From: an uncultured Bacilli bacterium
GTDB lineage: Bacteria; Bacillota_I; Bacilli_A; RF39; UBA660
Direction: 5' to 3'
DNA: 49,447 nucleotides
Assembly (NCBI GenBank): GCA_934096405.1
Contig: CAKOLW010000009.1
Location: forward strand, 1 to 49,447
The translations under genes were made by a program, and so were the position numbers. Below are positions 40,523 through 49,372 of the stretch, in pieces; within the stretch, counting starts at the first letter, position 1; each line of letters opens with the position of its first letter. The notes below the pieces were generated by a model. That model was not told the origin of the DNA. It saw nothing but the letters and a program-made list of their open reading frames with translations, and did not search any database.

Positions 40523-40548
40523 CAATGTCAATAAAAATCGACATTGAA
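40523..40548. repeat. Inverted repeat, possible operator
   Basis: TCAATGTC and GACATTGA separated by 10 nt. On the minus strand the right arm lies within a TTGACA-like -35 box in front of the gene ending at 40482, so it may be an operator. Confidence 0.45.
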
Positions 40549-40702
40549 TTTTATTTAAAACTCTTCTTTCTTAATTGACAATTATCTGATTTTATGATTT
40601 CTTGGTTGCATTATACATTTCATTTCATTGGCTTATTTATTATGTTAAAGGAATAAAAAATCAATAATATTTTCATACAATATTTGTCAATACAAAAAAT
40701 AT

Positions 40703-41239
40703 TTATTTTGAAACACCTTTATTACTTAATTTATCATTATTAGAAAAATCTAAATAATCATAATATTCAGAAAGCAGGCCAATACCTTTACCACTCACAA
40801 CATCAAAATAAAAATTATTATCATAACATTTTCCAACTCTAACTCCTAAGTCTGTTTGCAATGGTACTAATTTAATATTTTTAGGACAATTATTTAATAA
40901 ATAATCCATCATCATATTTGTATCAGTACAATTGCCATTTTTAATATTATCGTATCCATTAACTATAGCATATTCAATAACTACCTCTTTATCTGATGGC
41001 AATTCTTTCATCATATCTTTAAGTAAAGACATTTTATTATTACCAGCAGCATGTCCTGCCATTCCCCATTTATTTTTTCTATCATAAAAGAGTATTCCAT
41101 CACAAACTGCTAATCCAACAGTTCCTATTATATTTTTATTACTATCAGATACTACAAATTCATTCATTTCAGCAGTAGCAATATGTTCTACTAGTCCATT
41201 TAATAAGTCTAAAATTTGTTGATTAACTTGATTATTCAT
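40703..41239 (-). CDS. Hypothetical protein (weak CheD-like resemblance)
   Basis: 178 residues, start ATG 41239. Soluble, with a central segment 'GTVGLAVCDGILFYDRKNKWGMAGHAAGNNKMSLLKDMMKEL', where the G-M-A-x-H pattern loosely recalls CheD-type glutamine deamidases. The Cys-His-Thr set of true CheD proteins cannot be assigned with confidence and no chemotaxis gene is nearby. Treated as unknown. A separate promoter lies upstream. Confidence 0.6.
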   Translation of the reverse strand: MNNQVNQQILDLLNGLVEHIATAEMNEFVVSDSNKNIIGTVGLAVCDGILFYDRKNKWGMAGHAAGNNKMSLLKDMMKELPSDKEVVIEYAIVNGYDNIKNGNCTDTNMMMDYLLNNCPKNIKLVPLQTDLGVRVGKCYDNNFYFDVVSGKGIGLLSEYYDYLDFSNNDKLSNKGVSK

Positions 41240-41278
41240 TATACCATCTCACTTTCTAATGATGTTATTTCTGTTTTC

Positions 41279-41307
41279 ATTATACACTACATTATTACTT
41301 TTGTTAA
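41279..41307 (-). promoter_or_regulatory. Promoter of the gene at 40703-41239
   Basis: On the minus strand TTAACA (41307-41302), 17 nt, TATAAT (41284-41279). Confidence 0.75.
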
Positions 41308-41380
41308 TATTTGATTAAAAATTGAAATAATAAAAAATTATAATATGAACTACTAAATCATTCAAAGATAAAATGTATAT

Positions 41381-41407
41381 TATATGATTAACCATCATAT
41401 AATTTTT
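41381..41407 (+). promoter_or_regulatory. Hairpin and T run just before the dacB-like start
   Basis: TATATGAT (41381-41388), loop TAACC, ATCATATA (41394-41401), followed by TTTTTT and then ATG 41412. It resembles a terminator placed where the ribosome site should be; no Shine-Dalgarno sequence is visible. Confidence 0.5.
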
Positions 41408-41411
41408 TGAA

Positions 41412-42476
41412 ATGAAAAAATATTTAATAATGTTAACAATTTTATTAATGGTTTTAATACCAAAAAAAACAAATGCACTAGAAAGTTTCATAGTAATGGA
41501 CAGTGACAGTGGTAGAATTTTAGGTGGTTCTAATATAGATGAGAAGTATTTAATCGCAAGTACTACTAAAATAATGACTATTATGGTAGCTTTAGAAACA
41601 ACTCCTTTAACAAATATAATATGTGCTGGAGATGAAATTAAAGAGGCATATGGTTCGATGATATATATAGATCAAGGTGAATGCATGACACTTTATGACT
41701 TACTAGTAGGACTTATGCTAAGAAGTGGAAACGACGCTGCCGTAGTAATTGCCACAAATACAATAGGTTATGATAATTTTATAAATAAAATGAATGAACT
41801 AGCAAGCAAAATTGGAATGAAAAACACGATATTTACAAATCCTCATGGCCTTGATGAAAAAACAAAAAACTACAGTACTGCACATGACTTAGGACTATTA
41901 ATGGCATATGCTACTAAAAATAAAATATTTATGGAAATAACAAGTATAAAAAAATACACTACAACTACTTCAGTAGAAACACATTTATGGTACAATAAAA
42001 ACAAATTACTAAGTCAGTACAAATTCTCCACAAGTGGTAAAATAGGCTACACAAAAGCATCAGGACATGTATTTGTATCAAGTGCCACAAAAGGAAAAGA
42101 AAACTTAGTAATAGCAAGCATAAAAGATGATAACCAATTCGTGACACATAAAAACTTATATGAAAAATATTTTAATGAATATGATAAATACAAAATTATT
42201 GATAGTTACTCATTTTCAGTAAAAGACAATTACTACAAAAACTACTATTTATATGTTAAAGAAGATGTAGATATTATGTTAAATAAAAACGAACTAGATA
42301 AAGTAAATATTAAAATAAATATATATAAGAAAAAACACATAGAAAGCAATAGTGTAGTGGGAAATATTGAAATATATGTTGGAAATGAATTCATAGAAAA
42401 CATAAACTTATATGCAATGAGTAAAACTTCTAAAATAAATAAAACAAAAGGGTTATTTAAAAATCTTTTTAGATAG
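41412..42476 (+). CDS. dacB: D-alanyl-D-alanine carboxypeptidase family protein, DacB-like, with altered KTG motif
   Basis: 354 residues; signal peptide (1-22). Peptidase S11 motifs: S-T-T-K (in 'ASTTKIMTIMVAL'), S-G-N (in 'LRSGNDAAVVIA') and, at the third position, K-I-G (in 'SGKIGYTKASGHV') instead of K-T-G. The protein lies directly before rluB and ferredoxin, the order of dacB in B. subtilis, where dacB controls cortex cross-linking; spmA and spmB, normally between dacB and rluB, are missing. The Thr-to-Ile change could reduce activity. The start lacks a ribosome site. Confidence 0.8.
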   Translation: MKKYLIMLTILLMVLIPKKTNALESFIVMDSDSGRILGGSNIDEKYLIASTTKIMTIMVALETTPLTNIICAGDEIKEAYGSMIYIDQGECMTLYDLLVGLMLRSGNDAAVVIATNTIGYDNFINKMNELASKIGMKNTIFTNPHGLDEKTKNYSTAHDLGLLMAYATKNKIFMEITSIKKYTTTTSVETHLWYNKNKLLSQYKFSTSGKIGYTKASGHVFVSSATKGKENLVIASIKDDNQFVTHKNLYEKYFNEYDKYKIIDSYSFSVKDNYYKNYYLYVKEDVDIMLNKNELDKVNIKINIYKKKHIESNSVVGNIEIYVGNEFIENINLYAMSKTSKINKTKGLFKNLFR

Positions 42477-42520
42477 ATTTTAATCAAATTATTTGATAAA
42501 ATAACTATGAGGTTTTAGTT

Positions 42521-43231
42521 ATGGAAAGATTACAAAAATATATAAGTGAATGTGGAATCGCAAGTAGAAGAAAAGCAGAAGAATTAATACTTGCTGGTAA
42601 AGTAAAAGTTAATGGAGAAGTAGTAAAAACTCTAGGAACTAAAGTAAATAGTGACGATATTGTTTCTGTTAATGGACAAATTTTAACTAATGAAACAAAG
42701 GAGTATTACTTATTAAATAAACCTAGAGAAGTAATTAGCTCTGTTAGTGATGATAAACATAGAAAAACAGTAGTAGACTTTATTAATACTGACAAAAGAA
42801 TATATCCAATAGGTAGATTAGACTATGATACTACAGGTATTATATTATTAACAAACGATGGAGAATTATCTAACGTTCTAACACATCCTAGTAGAGATAT
42901 AGAAAAAGAATATGTAGCCAAAATAAAAGGTTTCTTAACTAAAGAAGAAACAACTAAATTATGTAATGGAGTTTTATTAAATGGTGTAAAAACAAAACCA
43001 GCATACTTTAAAATGAAAAAATATGATAAAAAAACAGATACAGCTTATGTAAGAGTTATAATAACTGAAGGAAGAAATCATCAAGTAAAAGATATGTTTA
43101 AAAGTGTAGGTAAGGATGTACTAAAACTAACTAGAGAAAGATATGCATTTTTAGATCTAGGTAATTTAAAAAGTGGTGAATATAGAAAACTTACTATCAA
43201 AGAAGTAAAAATGCTTTATAGCTTAAAATAA
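42521..43231 (+). CDS. rluB: Pseudouridine synthase RluB/RsuA family
   Basis: 236 residues, ATG 42521. An S4 RNA-binding domain (residues 2-48, 'ERLQKYISECGIASRRKAEELI') is followed by the catalytic domain with 'YPIGRLDYDTTGIILLTNDGEL' (catalytic Asp) and 'EGRNHQVKDMFKSVGKDVLKLTR'. It makes pseudouridine in 23S (or 16S) rRNA. The B. subtilis equivalent is also next to the dacB-spmAB region. Confidence 0.93.
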   Translation: MERLQKYISECGIASRRKAEELILAGKVKVNGEVVKTLGTKVNSDDIVSVNGQILTNETKEYYLLNKPREVISSVSDDKHRKTVVDFINTDKRIYPIGRLDYDTTGIILLTNDGELSNVLTHPSRDIEKEYVAKIKGFLTKEETTKLCNGVLLNGVKTKPAYFKMKKYDKKTDTAYVRVIITEGRNHQVKDMFKSVGKDVLKLTRERYAFLDLGNLKSGEYRKLTIKEVKMLYSLK

Positions 43232-43260
43232 AGAAGATGAATTAATTATCATCTTCTTTT
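43231..43260. terminator. Bidirectional terminator between rluB and ferredoxin
   Basis: AAGAAGATGA (43231-43240) and TCATCTTCTT (43249-43258), a perfect 10-bp stem containing the ferredoxin stop codon. Confidence 0.9.
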
Positions 43261-43454
43261 ACATCATCTATTCTAATAGCTTCAGTAGGACAATTTTCAA
43301 TAGTTTCAAGAATGCTCATCTTATCATCAGGATTAACTTCCTTACCAACAGGCTCAGCTTGTCCCATGTCATCAAAAACTAAATATTCAGGATGTCTACT
43401 AACACAATAACCACATCCAATACAAGCATCTTTATTAATAACAATTTTATCCAT
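43242..43454 (-). CDS. fer: [4Fe-4S] ferredoxin
   Basis: 70 residues from ATG 43454 with AGGAGGAAG on the minus strand; the longer frame to 43502 lacks a ribosome site. 'DACIGCGYCVSRHPEYLVFDDMGQAEP' gives C-x2-C-x2-C and 'ENCPTEAI' gives the fourth ligand, so one [4Fe-4S] cluster is held, as in the B. subtilis Fer type. It transfers single electrons in the cytoplasm. Confidence 0.92.
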   Translation of the reverse strand: MDKIVINKDACIGCGYCVSRHPEYLVFDDMGQAEPVGKEVNPDDKMSILETIENCPTEAIRIDDVKEDDN

Positions 43455-43556
43455 TTTTCTTCCTCCTAGCATAATTATATTATTAATTTTAACTAAAATC
43501 AATTTTTTACTATTAAAAGTTCATTTTTTATGATATTATTATTATGGTGAAATACT

Positions 43557-44468
43557 ATGAGTACTAGAATGGAAAGGTATAAAAGTGATAATGAAATTAA
43601 GTCTTCAAGAGTAAGCAAAAACAATAACTTATATGAATCAATTAAAACTAGCGACTTATCAAGAGTTAGAAATAATGATAACATGAGGGTCATTGAAAGT
43701 AATGGAAAAACTATTGATATTGCTAAAATTAAAAAATATTTAGAAGAAAATAACAAAAACTTAGAATGTAGGAAAAGACCAGTTATAGTTGAAAACATAG
43801 AAATAGAAAACGAAGAAATAACTAATGATAAAGACTATGACATTAACTCAGTTTTAGAAAATGCAAAAAGAAGTCGTGAAATTGATTACGATAGAGAAAG
43901 ATATAAAAAACTTAAAAGAGAAGAATATGACATACTAAGTAAATTAAAAGCTTATGATAATGAAGAAGTACCTTTAGAAAAAGAAGACTTTAATACTGAA
44001 GAAAAAACTCTTATTGATTTAATAAATACTGTTACATTACATAAAGGAAACATAAATCTTTTAGAAGAATTAATTGGTGGTGAAGGTGAAGAAACAACTT
44101 TACCAATAAAAGAAGAAATACAAAAGGAAAAATTAAATAACACAAGTGAAAAAGTTGGACTAACAGAAGAAATACCAGTTATAGAAAATATAAATACTAC
44201 TGAAAAAGTAATAAAAGAAGAACCAAAAGAATTAAATAAAACTAAAGAACTAGTTGATCTTAAAGAAAAAACAATGGAATTAGATAATTCATTCTATACA
44301 AGTTCAATGAAATTTAGTAAAGAAGATTTTGAAGGCTTTGATGAATTAGAAAAAAATGTTAAGAAAAACAGTGCTATTACAATATTCTTACTTATATTAT
44401 TAATAATATTTATAATAGCTACATTAGTAGTAATAGCTAACTATATATTTAACTTAGGACTATTTTAA
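43557..44468 (+). CDS. Tail-anchored, highly charged hypothetical protein
   Basis: 303 residues, ATG 43557 with GGTGA. Almost the whole protein is charged and probably coiled or disordered, with one denser helical segment (about 95-175: 'DINSVLENAKRSREIDYDRERYKKLKREEYDILSKLKAY'). A single membrane helix sits at the C-terminus (about 277-299). The topology is cytoplasmic head and membrane tail. No family recognised. It opens the block leading to yunB and yutD. Confidence 0.7.
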   Translation: MSTRMERYKSDNEIKSSRVSKNNNLYESIKTSDLSRVRNNDNMRVIESNGKTIDIAKIKKYLEENNKNLECRKRPVIVENIEIENEEITNDKDYDINSVLENAKRSREIDYDRERYKKLKREEYDILSKLKAYDNEEVPLEKEDFNTEEKTLIDLINTVTLHKGNINLLEELIGGEGEETTLPIKEEIQKEKLNNTSEKVGLTEEIPVIENINTTEKVIKEEPKELNKTKELVDLKEKTMELDNSFYTSSMKFSKEDFEGFDELEKNVKKNSAITIFLLILLIIFIIATLVVIANYIFNLGLF

Positions 44469-44505
44469 TAGTCTTTTTCCATATCTAAAAAAATATAATT
44501 AATTG

Positions 44506-45207
44506 ATGAGAAGAAAAATGAGACTTAGAAAAAGAATTATACTCAAATTAAAAGATAAAATTTGTGTTACTTTTATCTTAGTTTTTATTTTATCATTTAT
44601 AATACTTAGAATGGTTAATAAAGAAGCACTTAAGACTTTAACTCCATATTTGGAAAACGACATGAAAAAATATGCTTTAGAAATCATTAATAATTCCATA
44701 ATAGATAACAATAAAAAAGATATATATAACCAAATAATAATTACTGACAAAAATAATAAAGGTGAAATTATAGGAATTGACTTTGACACTCTAAAAGTAA
44801 ATACACTTTTAAGTAATATAAATAGCAATATACTAAGTAGTTTAAATAATTTAGAAAGTGGAAATCTAGAAAGTACTTATAATGTCAACAAAGGTGTATA
44901 TACAATACCATTCTACATATTTTCTAATAATATAATCTTAAGAAATTTAGGATTTTCTATGCCATTTAAAATTAAAATAGTTGGTAATGCTCTAAGTAAT
45001 ATAAAAACCGACTTAACTAGTTATGGAATAAATAATGCATTAATAAAAGCATATATTGAAGTAAATGTTAATATGGAAGTAATATTGCCATTTATATCAA
45101 AAATAGTTAACATTAAAACAGAAGTTCCAGTTATGATGAAAATAATAAATGGTTATATACCAGAAGTTTATGGAGGAATGTACTCAGTAAATAGTCATAG
45201 TGTTTGA
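44506..45207 (+). CDS. yunB: Sporulation protein YunB
   Basis: 233 residues from ATG 44506; ATG 44518 is an alternative and neither has a strong ribosome site. One N-terminal membrane helix (about 18-38), then the YunB domain: 'VNTLLSNINSNILSSLNNLE', 'GVYTIPFYIFSNNIILRNLGFSMPFKIKIVG', 'TSYGINNALIKAYIEVNVNMEVILPF' and the 'MMKIINGYIPEVYGG' end. In Bacilli yunB is made in the mother cell under sigma-E and is needed for proper spore development. Position next to yutD supports the call. Confidence 0.85.
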   Translation: MRRKMRLRKRIILKLKDKICVTFILVFILSFIILRMVNKEALKTLTPYLENDMKKYALEIINNSIIDNNKKDIYNQIIITDKNNKGEIIGIDFDTLKVNTLLSNINSNILSSLNNLESGNLESTYNVNKGVYTIPFYIFSNNIILRNLGFSMPFKIKIVGNALSNIKTDLTSYGINNALIKAYIEVNVNMEVILPFISKIVNIKTEVPVMMKIINGYIPEVYGGMYSVNSHSV

Positions 45208-45252
45208 TTTTATTAAAAGAAAATATTATAATGTATTTGGTGATAAAATATA

Positions 45253-45528
45253 ATGAAATTATTTGATATAGAATATGAACTAATTAAAAATTATAATGAT
45301 GGCTTCAATGAAGAAGAAGTATTAGAAAAGTGTACAGATTATTTTAAAGATTTTGACTACATAGTAGGAGACATTGCATATGGTAAATTAAGACTAAAAG
45401 GTTTTAATAACCCAGACAACAAAAATTTTAAAAAAATAAATGATTACAAAAAAATAGATAAATACATAGAAGAAAATTGTGCCTATGGATGTAAGTATTT
45501 TATACTAAAAAAATCAAAAAGTAATTGA
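45253..45528 (+). CDS. yutD: YutD family protein (DUF1027)
   Basis: 91 residues, ATG 45253. 'DFDYIVGDIAYGKLRLKGF' followed by 'IDKYIEENCAYGCKYFILKK' is the YutD pattern, including the conserved E-x-C-x-x-G-C. Function unknown in the family. In B. subtilis yutD lies in the same yut/yun region as yunB and yutH, as here. Confidence 0.87.
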   Translation: MKLFDIEYELIKNYNDGFNEEEVLEKCTDYFKDFDYIVGDIAYGKLRLKGFNNPDNKNFKKINDYKKIDKYIEENCAYGCKYFILKKSKSN

Positions 45529-45577
45529 TAAAACAGAATAATTGTGTTATTCTATTATTAGAGTAGGAGAGTGACTT

Positions 45578-46636
45578 ATGAAGAAAATTACTGTAGAAAA
45601 TATAAATGGCACTATGGAAGAAGTAGAATTAATAAATTCTTTTAATGTAAAAGATATAAATAGAAATTTTGCTATTATTTCTAAGGGTGAGAGTTTAAAT
45701 GACACTATGAGTAAAGTATACATATCTGAAGTAGTTGAAGAAAGCCCTGGTGTATTAAAACTTATTGGAATAACTGATGAAAGTGTATGGGACAAAGTAA
45801 AACATGCAATGAAAGAAATTGTTCAAGATGAAAATTACAATAATAGTGGAGTAACATTAGATAGTAAAATAAAATCAGAAGGTTTTAGAGCAATAGGACT
45901 TAAAAATAGTGATGTTGAAAAATTTAATAAAGTTCAAGAAAGCTCATTTAAAGTTAATGAAGGAGTTACTGAAACAGTTTCAGAAAATAATCCAGTGTTA
46001 GAACAAAGTGTTAGTAGTACACCTACATCTCAAGAGGTAAAACAATCAGTTCCTGCAATGAATGAACAAACTGCTACTATAAATCCAACTCCAGAACCCA
46101 TAGTAGAACAAGCACCAGTTGTAGAACCTGTAGTTGAATCAACATCTCAACAAGTAGAACAACCAATAGTAAATGAAGTTCCACAAACTAACATATTTGA
46201 TACGCCAGTTCCAGAACATACAACTGTTATACAACCTGAACCAGAAGTAGCACCTCAAACTGAAGCACCTGCTTTTGATATGCCAGTAATAAATTACAAA
46301 AAAGAATCAGAAATAATACCAAATGCATCAGCACCTTTAGAAACACCTGTCGAATTCTATAAATCAGAAGAAGCAGAAACTAATGCACAAATGACCGAAG
46401 ATCCAGCACTAGCATATTTAGATTCAATAGAAGAATTAGTAATAAATGCTAAAGAAATTATAAAAAGTAAAAATGAAACAATCAAAAATAAAGATGAAAT
46501 GATAAAAGCTTTAAATCAAAAGATAACAATACTTACTGATGAATTAAACAAAGCAAAAATGCCTGAGGTTACACCAACAATGCAAGGTACACAAAGAGTA
46601 TTTACACCTAATAACACATATAATCAAGCTGCTTAA
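45578..46636 (+). CDS. Hypothetical protein with Pro/Glu/Val-rich linker and C-terminal coiled coil
   Basis: 352 residues, ATG 45578 after AGGAGAGTGA. Residues 1-95 form a small mixed domain ('MKKITVENINGTMEEVELINSF' resembles DUF1292-like starts). Residues about 130-260 are a low-complexity linker rich in P, V, E, Q and T, and residues about 275-325 are a clear heptad coiled coil. There is no signal peptide or membrane helix, so a cytoplasmic scaffold is plausible. Its place between yutD and the yutH-like gene is not a known conserved position. Confidence 0.7.
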   Translation: MKKITVENINGTMEEVELINSFNVKDINRNFAIISKGESLNDTMSKVYISEVVEESPGVLKLIGITDESVWDKVKHAMKEIVQDENYNNSGVTLDSKIKSEGFRAIGLKNSDVEKFNKVQESSFKVNEGVTETVSENNPVLEQSVSSTPTSQEVKQSVPAMNEQTATINPTPEPIVEQAPVVEPVVESTSQQVEQPIVNEVPQTNIFDTPVPEHTTVIQPEPEVAPQTEAPAFDMPVINYKKESEIIPNASAPLETPVEFYKSEEAETNAQMTEDPALAYLDSIEELVINAKEIIKSKNETIKNKDEMIKALNQKITILTDELNKAKMPEVTPTMQGTQRVFTPNNTYNQAA

Positions 46637-46648
46637 TGCAGTTTTTTT
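46627..46648 (+). terminator. Short terminator
   Basis: CTGC (46629-46632) and GCAG (46638-46641) followed by T7; overlaps the stop codon of the preceding gene. Confidence 0.65.
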
Positions 46649-46690
46649 CTATATATAAAATATTTGCATATACTTTAATGAGGTAAGTAT

Positions 46691-47602
46691 ATGAGAGAAA
46701 CTATAAAATATTATTACAATGTATATATTGAAAAAATATATGAAATCAACAATGGTTGTTATTTTTATCTAAATGACTATAAATATTACTTTGTTTTATT
46801 TGATAGAAATGTCAATGAAATAAATACACTAGTTAAAATAAGTAATGAATTATATAATAAAAATATATTAGTTGATACATTTATACTTACAAAAGATAAT
46901 AATTACTATGTTAATATAGAAAATAAAGTTTATGTACTCTTAAGAGTTAATTCAATAGAAGAAGACAAATATAATATAAAAGATATAATCAATTTTAACA
47001 ACTCAATTATAATTAATGATAAAATAAACTTACCATCATGGAGTGAACTATGGTCTAATAAAATAGATAATTTTGAAGATAAAATAAGTGAATTAAACAC
47101 AGAATACCCATTAATTCAAAACACAATTGACTATTACATAGGAATGGCAGAAAATGCAATTAGTTATATAAATGATACATTTATTGAAGAAGAATCTAAC
47201 ACATTTAAAATAAACTTAAATCATAAAAGAATAGGTAAAGCATATCAAGGATATGTAAACAATCCGTTAACATTTACTTTTGATTACTCAGTTAGAGATT
47301 TAGCAGAATATACAAAATTTAATTATTTTAATAATAACTTAAATTATCAAGAATTAGAAGAAGTTTTATTAGGCAATTTTTTAAGTAAAGGCGATTTAAG
47401 ACTATTTTTCGGTAGATTGCTCTACCCATCGTATTATTTAGATATAGTAAAAAACATATTTATTTTAGATGAAAATGAAGAAGAATTAAAAAAATATATT
47501 AACAAAATAGAAGATTATGAGTATTTCTTACAAGATATTTATCACACAATAAAAAGAAAAATTGAAATTCCACCAGTTGAATGGCTTGTAAATAAAAAGT
47601 AA
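46691..47602 (+). CDS. yutH: Spore coat-associated protein YutH-like (CotS/kinase fold)
   Basis: 303 residues, ATG 46691 with GAGGTAAG. The plan matches the CotS/YutH group of aminoglycoside-phosphotransferase-like spore proteins: an N-terminal beta lobe, 'LPSWSELWSNKIDNFEDKI', and the C-lobe 'LNHKRIGKAYQGYVNNPLTFTFDYSVRDLAEYTK' and 'KGDLRLFFGRLLYPSYYLDIV'. The usual kinase H-x-D catalytic motif is replaced by 'LNHKR', as is common in this divergent group. It is probably a coat protein made in the mother cell; the yunB-yutD neighbourhood supports this. Confidence 0.72.
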   Translation: MRETIKYYYNVYIEKIYEINNGCYFYLNDYKYYFVLFDRNVNEINTLVKISNELYNKNILVDTFILTKDNNYYVNIENKVYVLLRVNSIEEDKYNIKDIINFNNSIIINDKINLPSWSELWSNKIDNFEDKISELNTEYPLIQNTIDYYIGMAENAISYINDTFIEEESNTFKINLNHKRIGKAYQGYVNNPLTFTFDYSVRDLAEYTKFNYFNNNLNYQELEEVLLGNFLSKGDLRLFFGRLLYPSYYLDIVKNIFILDENEEELKKYINKIEDYEYFLQDIYHTIKRKIEIPPVEWLVNKK

Positions 47603-47636
47603 AATTGATATAATAAAAATTAGGAGTGTGATAAGA

Positions 47637-48896
47637 ATGAAAATACCTTTCAAAAGAGGTAATATTTTAATCCCAAAAAATGTTGATATGGAAAAATGGA
47701 GTGTAGTAGCGTGTGACCAATTCACAAGTGAACCAGAATACTGGAAAGAACTAGATTCTATTGTAGGAGACGCACCTTCAACTTTAAGAATAACTTTACC
47801 AGAAATATATTTGGAAGAAAGTGATGTAGAAGAAAGAATAAAGAAAATAAATAGTACTATGGAAGAATATTTAAATAAAGATTTATTTACAGAATTAACT
47901 GATAGTATGATTTATTTAGAAAGAACTCAAGCAGATGGAAAAGTCAGAGAAGGTTTAATGGGAATAGTTGACTTAGAAGACTATAGTTATGAAAAAGGTA
48001 GCCAAACACTTATAAGAGCAACTGAAAAAACTGTAATTGAAAGAATACCACCTAGAGTTAAAGTAAGAGAAAATGCTTTACTTGAGTTACCACATATAAT
48101 GATATTAATTGATGATGAAAAGAAAGATATAATTGAAAGTTTAAAAGAAGAAGTAACTGACAGTGATATAGTTTATGACTTTGAACTTAATATGAATGGT
48201 GGACACATAAGAGGCTATAAGCTAAATGAAAATTCAATGAATGAAATAGATTCTAAACTTGAAAAATTAGCTGATAAAAACTATTTTGAAAGCAAATATG
48301 GAGTAACAGATAAAGGTGTGTTATTATTTGCTATGGGAGATGGAAATCATTCATTAGCAACTGCAAAAGCTTGTTACGAAAATTTAAAGAAAACAATGAG
48401 TAAAGAAGAATATTTAGACAATCCAGCAAGATATGCATTAGTTGAACTAGTAAATCTTCACAGTAGTGCTTTGGAATTTGAAGCAATCAATAGAGTTATA
48501 TTTGATACTGATAAAGAAGATTTATTAAATGAATTACAAAAATACTATAATATAAATAAAGATGGAAATGGACAAAAAGTAAGAGTAATAACTGATAATC
48601 TAAATGAAGATTGGTATATTGAAAATCCTAAATCAAATATTGCTGTAGGTTCAATTCAAATGTTTTTAGATGAATATTTAAAAGATCACAAAGGGAAAAT
48701 CGATTATATTCATGGAGAAGATGTTACTACAGAACTAGGAAGTAAAGAAGGAAATGTTGGATTTATCTTTGATGCCATGGAAAAATGTGATTTATTTAAA
48801 ACAGTAATACTAGATGGTGCATTACCTAGAAAAACTTTCTCTATGGGACATGCAAATGATAAAAGATATTATCTTGAATCAAGAAAGATAAAGTAA
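47637..48896 (+). CDS. DUF1015 family protein
   Basis: 419 residues; ATG 47637 with AGGAG 10 nt upstream, rather than GTG 47628, which touches that site. The DUF1015 pattern is complete: 'VVACDQFTSEPEYWKELDSIVGDAPSTLRITLPEIYLE', 'FAMGDGNHSLATAKACYENLKK' (the conserved G-D-G-N-H-S), 'YALVELVNLHSSALEFEAINRVIF' and 'YIHGEDVTTELGS'. The family is described as SerB-linked in some genomes, but its activity is unknown. The protein is cytoplasmic. Confidence 0.88.
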   Translation: MKIPFKRGNILIPKNVDMEKWSVVACDQFTSEPEYWKELDSIVGDAPSTLRITLPEIYLEESDVEERIKKINSTMEEYLNKDLFTELTDSMIYLERTQADGKVREGLMGIVDLEDYSYEKGSQTLIRATEKTVIERIPPRVKVRENALLELPHIMILIDDEKKDIIESLKEEVTDSDIVYDFELNMNGGHIRGYKLNENSMNEIDSKLEKLADKNYFESKYGVTDKGVLLFAMGDGNHSLATAKACYENLKKTMSKEEYLDNPARYALVELVNLHSSALEFEAINRVIFDTDKEDLLNELQKYYNINKDGNGQKVRVITDNLNEDWYIENPKSNIAVGSIQMFLDEYLKDHKGKIDYIHGEDVTTELGSKEGNVGFIFDAMEKCDLFKTVILDGALPRKTFSMGHANDKRYYLESRKIK

Positions 48897-48925
48897 AAAA
48901 ACTTTAAAAAATTAGAAAAGTGTGC

Positions 48926-48931
48926 TATAAT
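48926..48931 (+). promoter_or_regulatory. Extended -10 promoter of the S1-domain gene
   Basis: TGCTATAAT with TATAAT at 48926-48931 and TTTAAA 17 nt upstream. The expected start, about 48938, is at most nine nucleotides before the ATG at 48947. Confidence 0.7.
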
Positions 48932-48946
48932 TTTCTCGTGATAGCG

Positions 48947-49309
48947 ATGAATAATAGTTTTAAAGTAGGAGATATAGTCAAAGGCCAAATAACCGGGGTT
49001 ACTCCCTATGGTATATTTGTTAGTTTAGATGATGACTATACAGGACTTGTTCATATATCAGAGGTTTCAGACAAATTTATTAAAAATTTAGAAGATAAGT
49101 TTAATGTTGGTGATATTATAAATGTTAAAGTTATTGAAGTAGATGAAGATAAAAGTCATGTAAAACTTTCTATAAAGAAAATTGACTATAAAGTTGAAGA
49201 AACACTAAGTATGATTCCAGAGTCTGGAAGTGGATTTGAAATGCTAAAAGATAATTTAGCTAAGTGGACAAGTAAAAAAATTGATGAAATTAATAAAAAA
49301 AATAATTAA
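48947..49309 (+). CDS. S1-domain RNA-binding protein (YugI/GSP13-like)
   Basis: 120 residues from ATG 48947; GTG 48938 at the likely transcript start is the alternative. The S1 OB-fold occupies residues about 5-75: 'FKVGDIVKGQITGVTPYGIFVSLDDDYTGLVHISEVSD', 'FNVGDIINVKVIEVDEDKSHVKLSIKKID'. A basic helical tail follows. Length and layout match general stress protein 13/YugI, which associates with ribosomes. No ribosome site is visible in the short leader. Confidence 0.85.
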   Translation: MNNSFKVGDIVKGQITGVTPYGIFVSLDDDYTGLVHISEVSDKFIKNLEDKFNVGDIINVKVIEVDEDKSHVKLSIKKIDYKVEETLSMIPESGSGFEMLKDNLAKWTSKKIDEINKKNN

Positions 49310-49323
49310 AATTAAAAAACTGG

Positions 49324-49352
49324 TTGACAGGTAGCCAATTAAATGGTATATT
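49324..49352 (+). promoter_or_regulatory. Promoter of tRNA-Val
   Basis: TTGACA (49324-49329), 17 nt, TATATT (49347-49352) with a TG before the -10 box. Confidence 0.8.
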
Positions 49353-49372
49353 TGTAAATGCCAGTTGGCAAT

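Noticed and set aside
40575..40640. Plus-strand TTGACA at about 40575 as a promoter
   Set aside because: No -10 box at 16-18 nt and no gene on that strand downstream before 41412.
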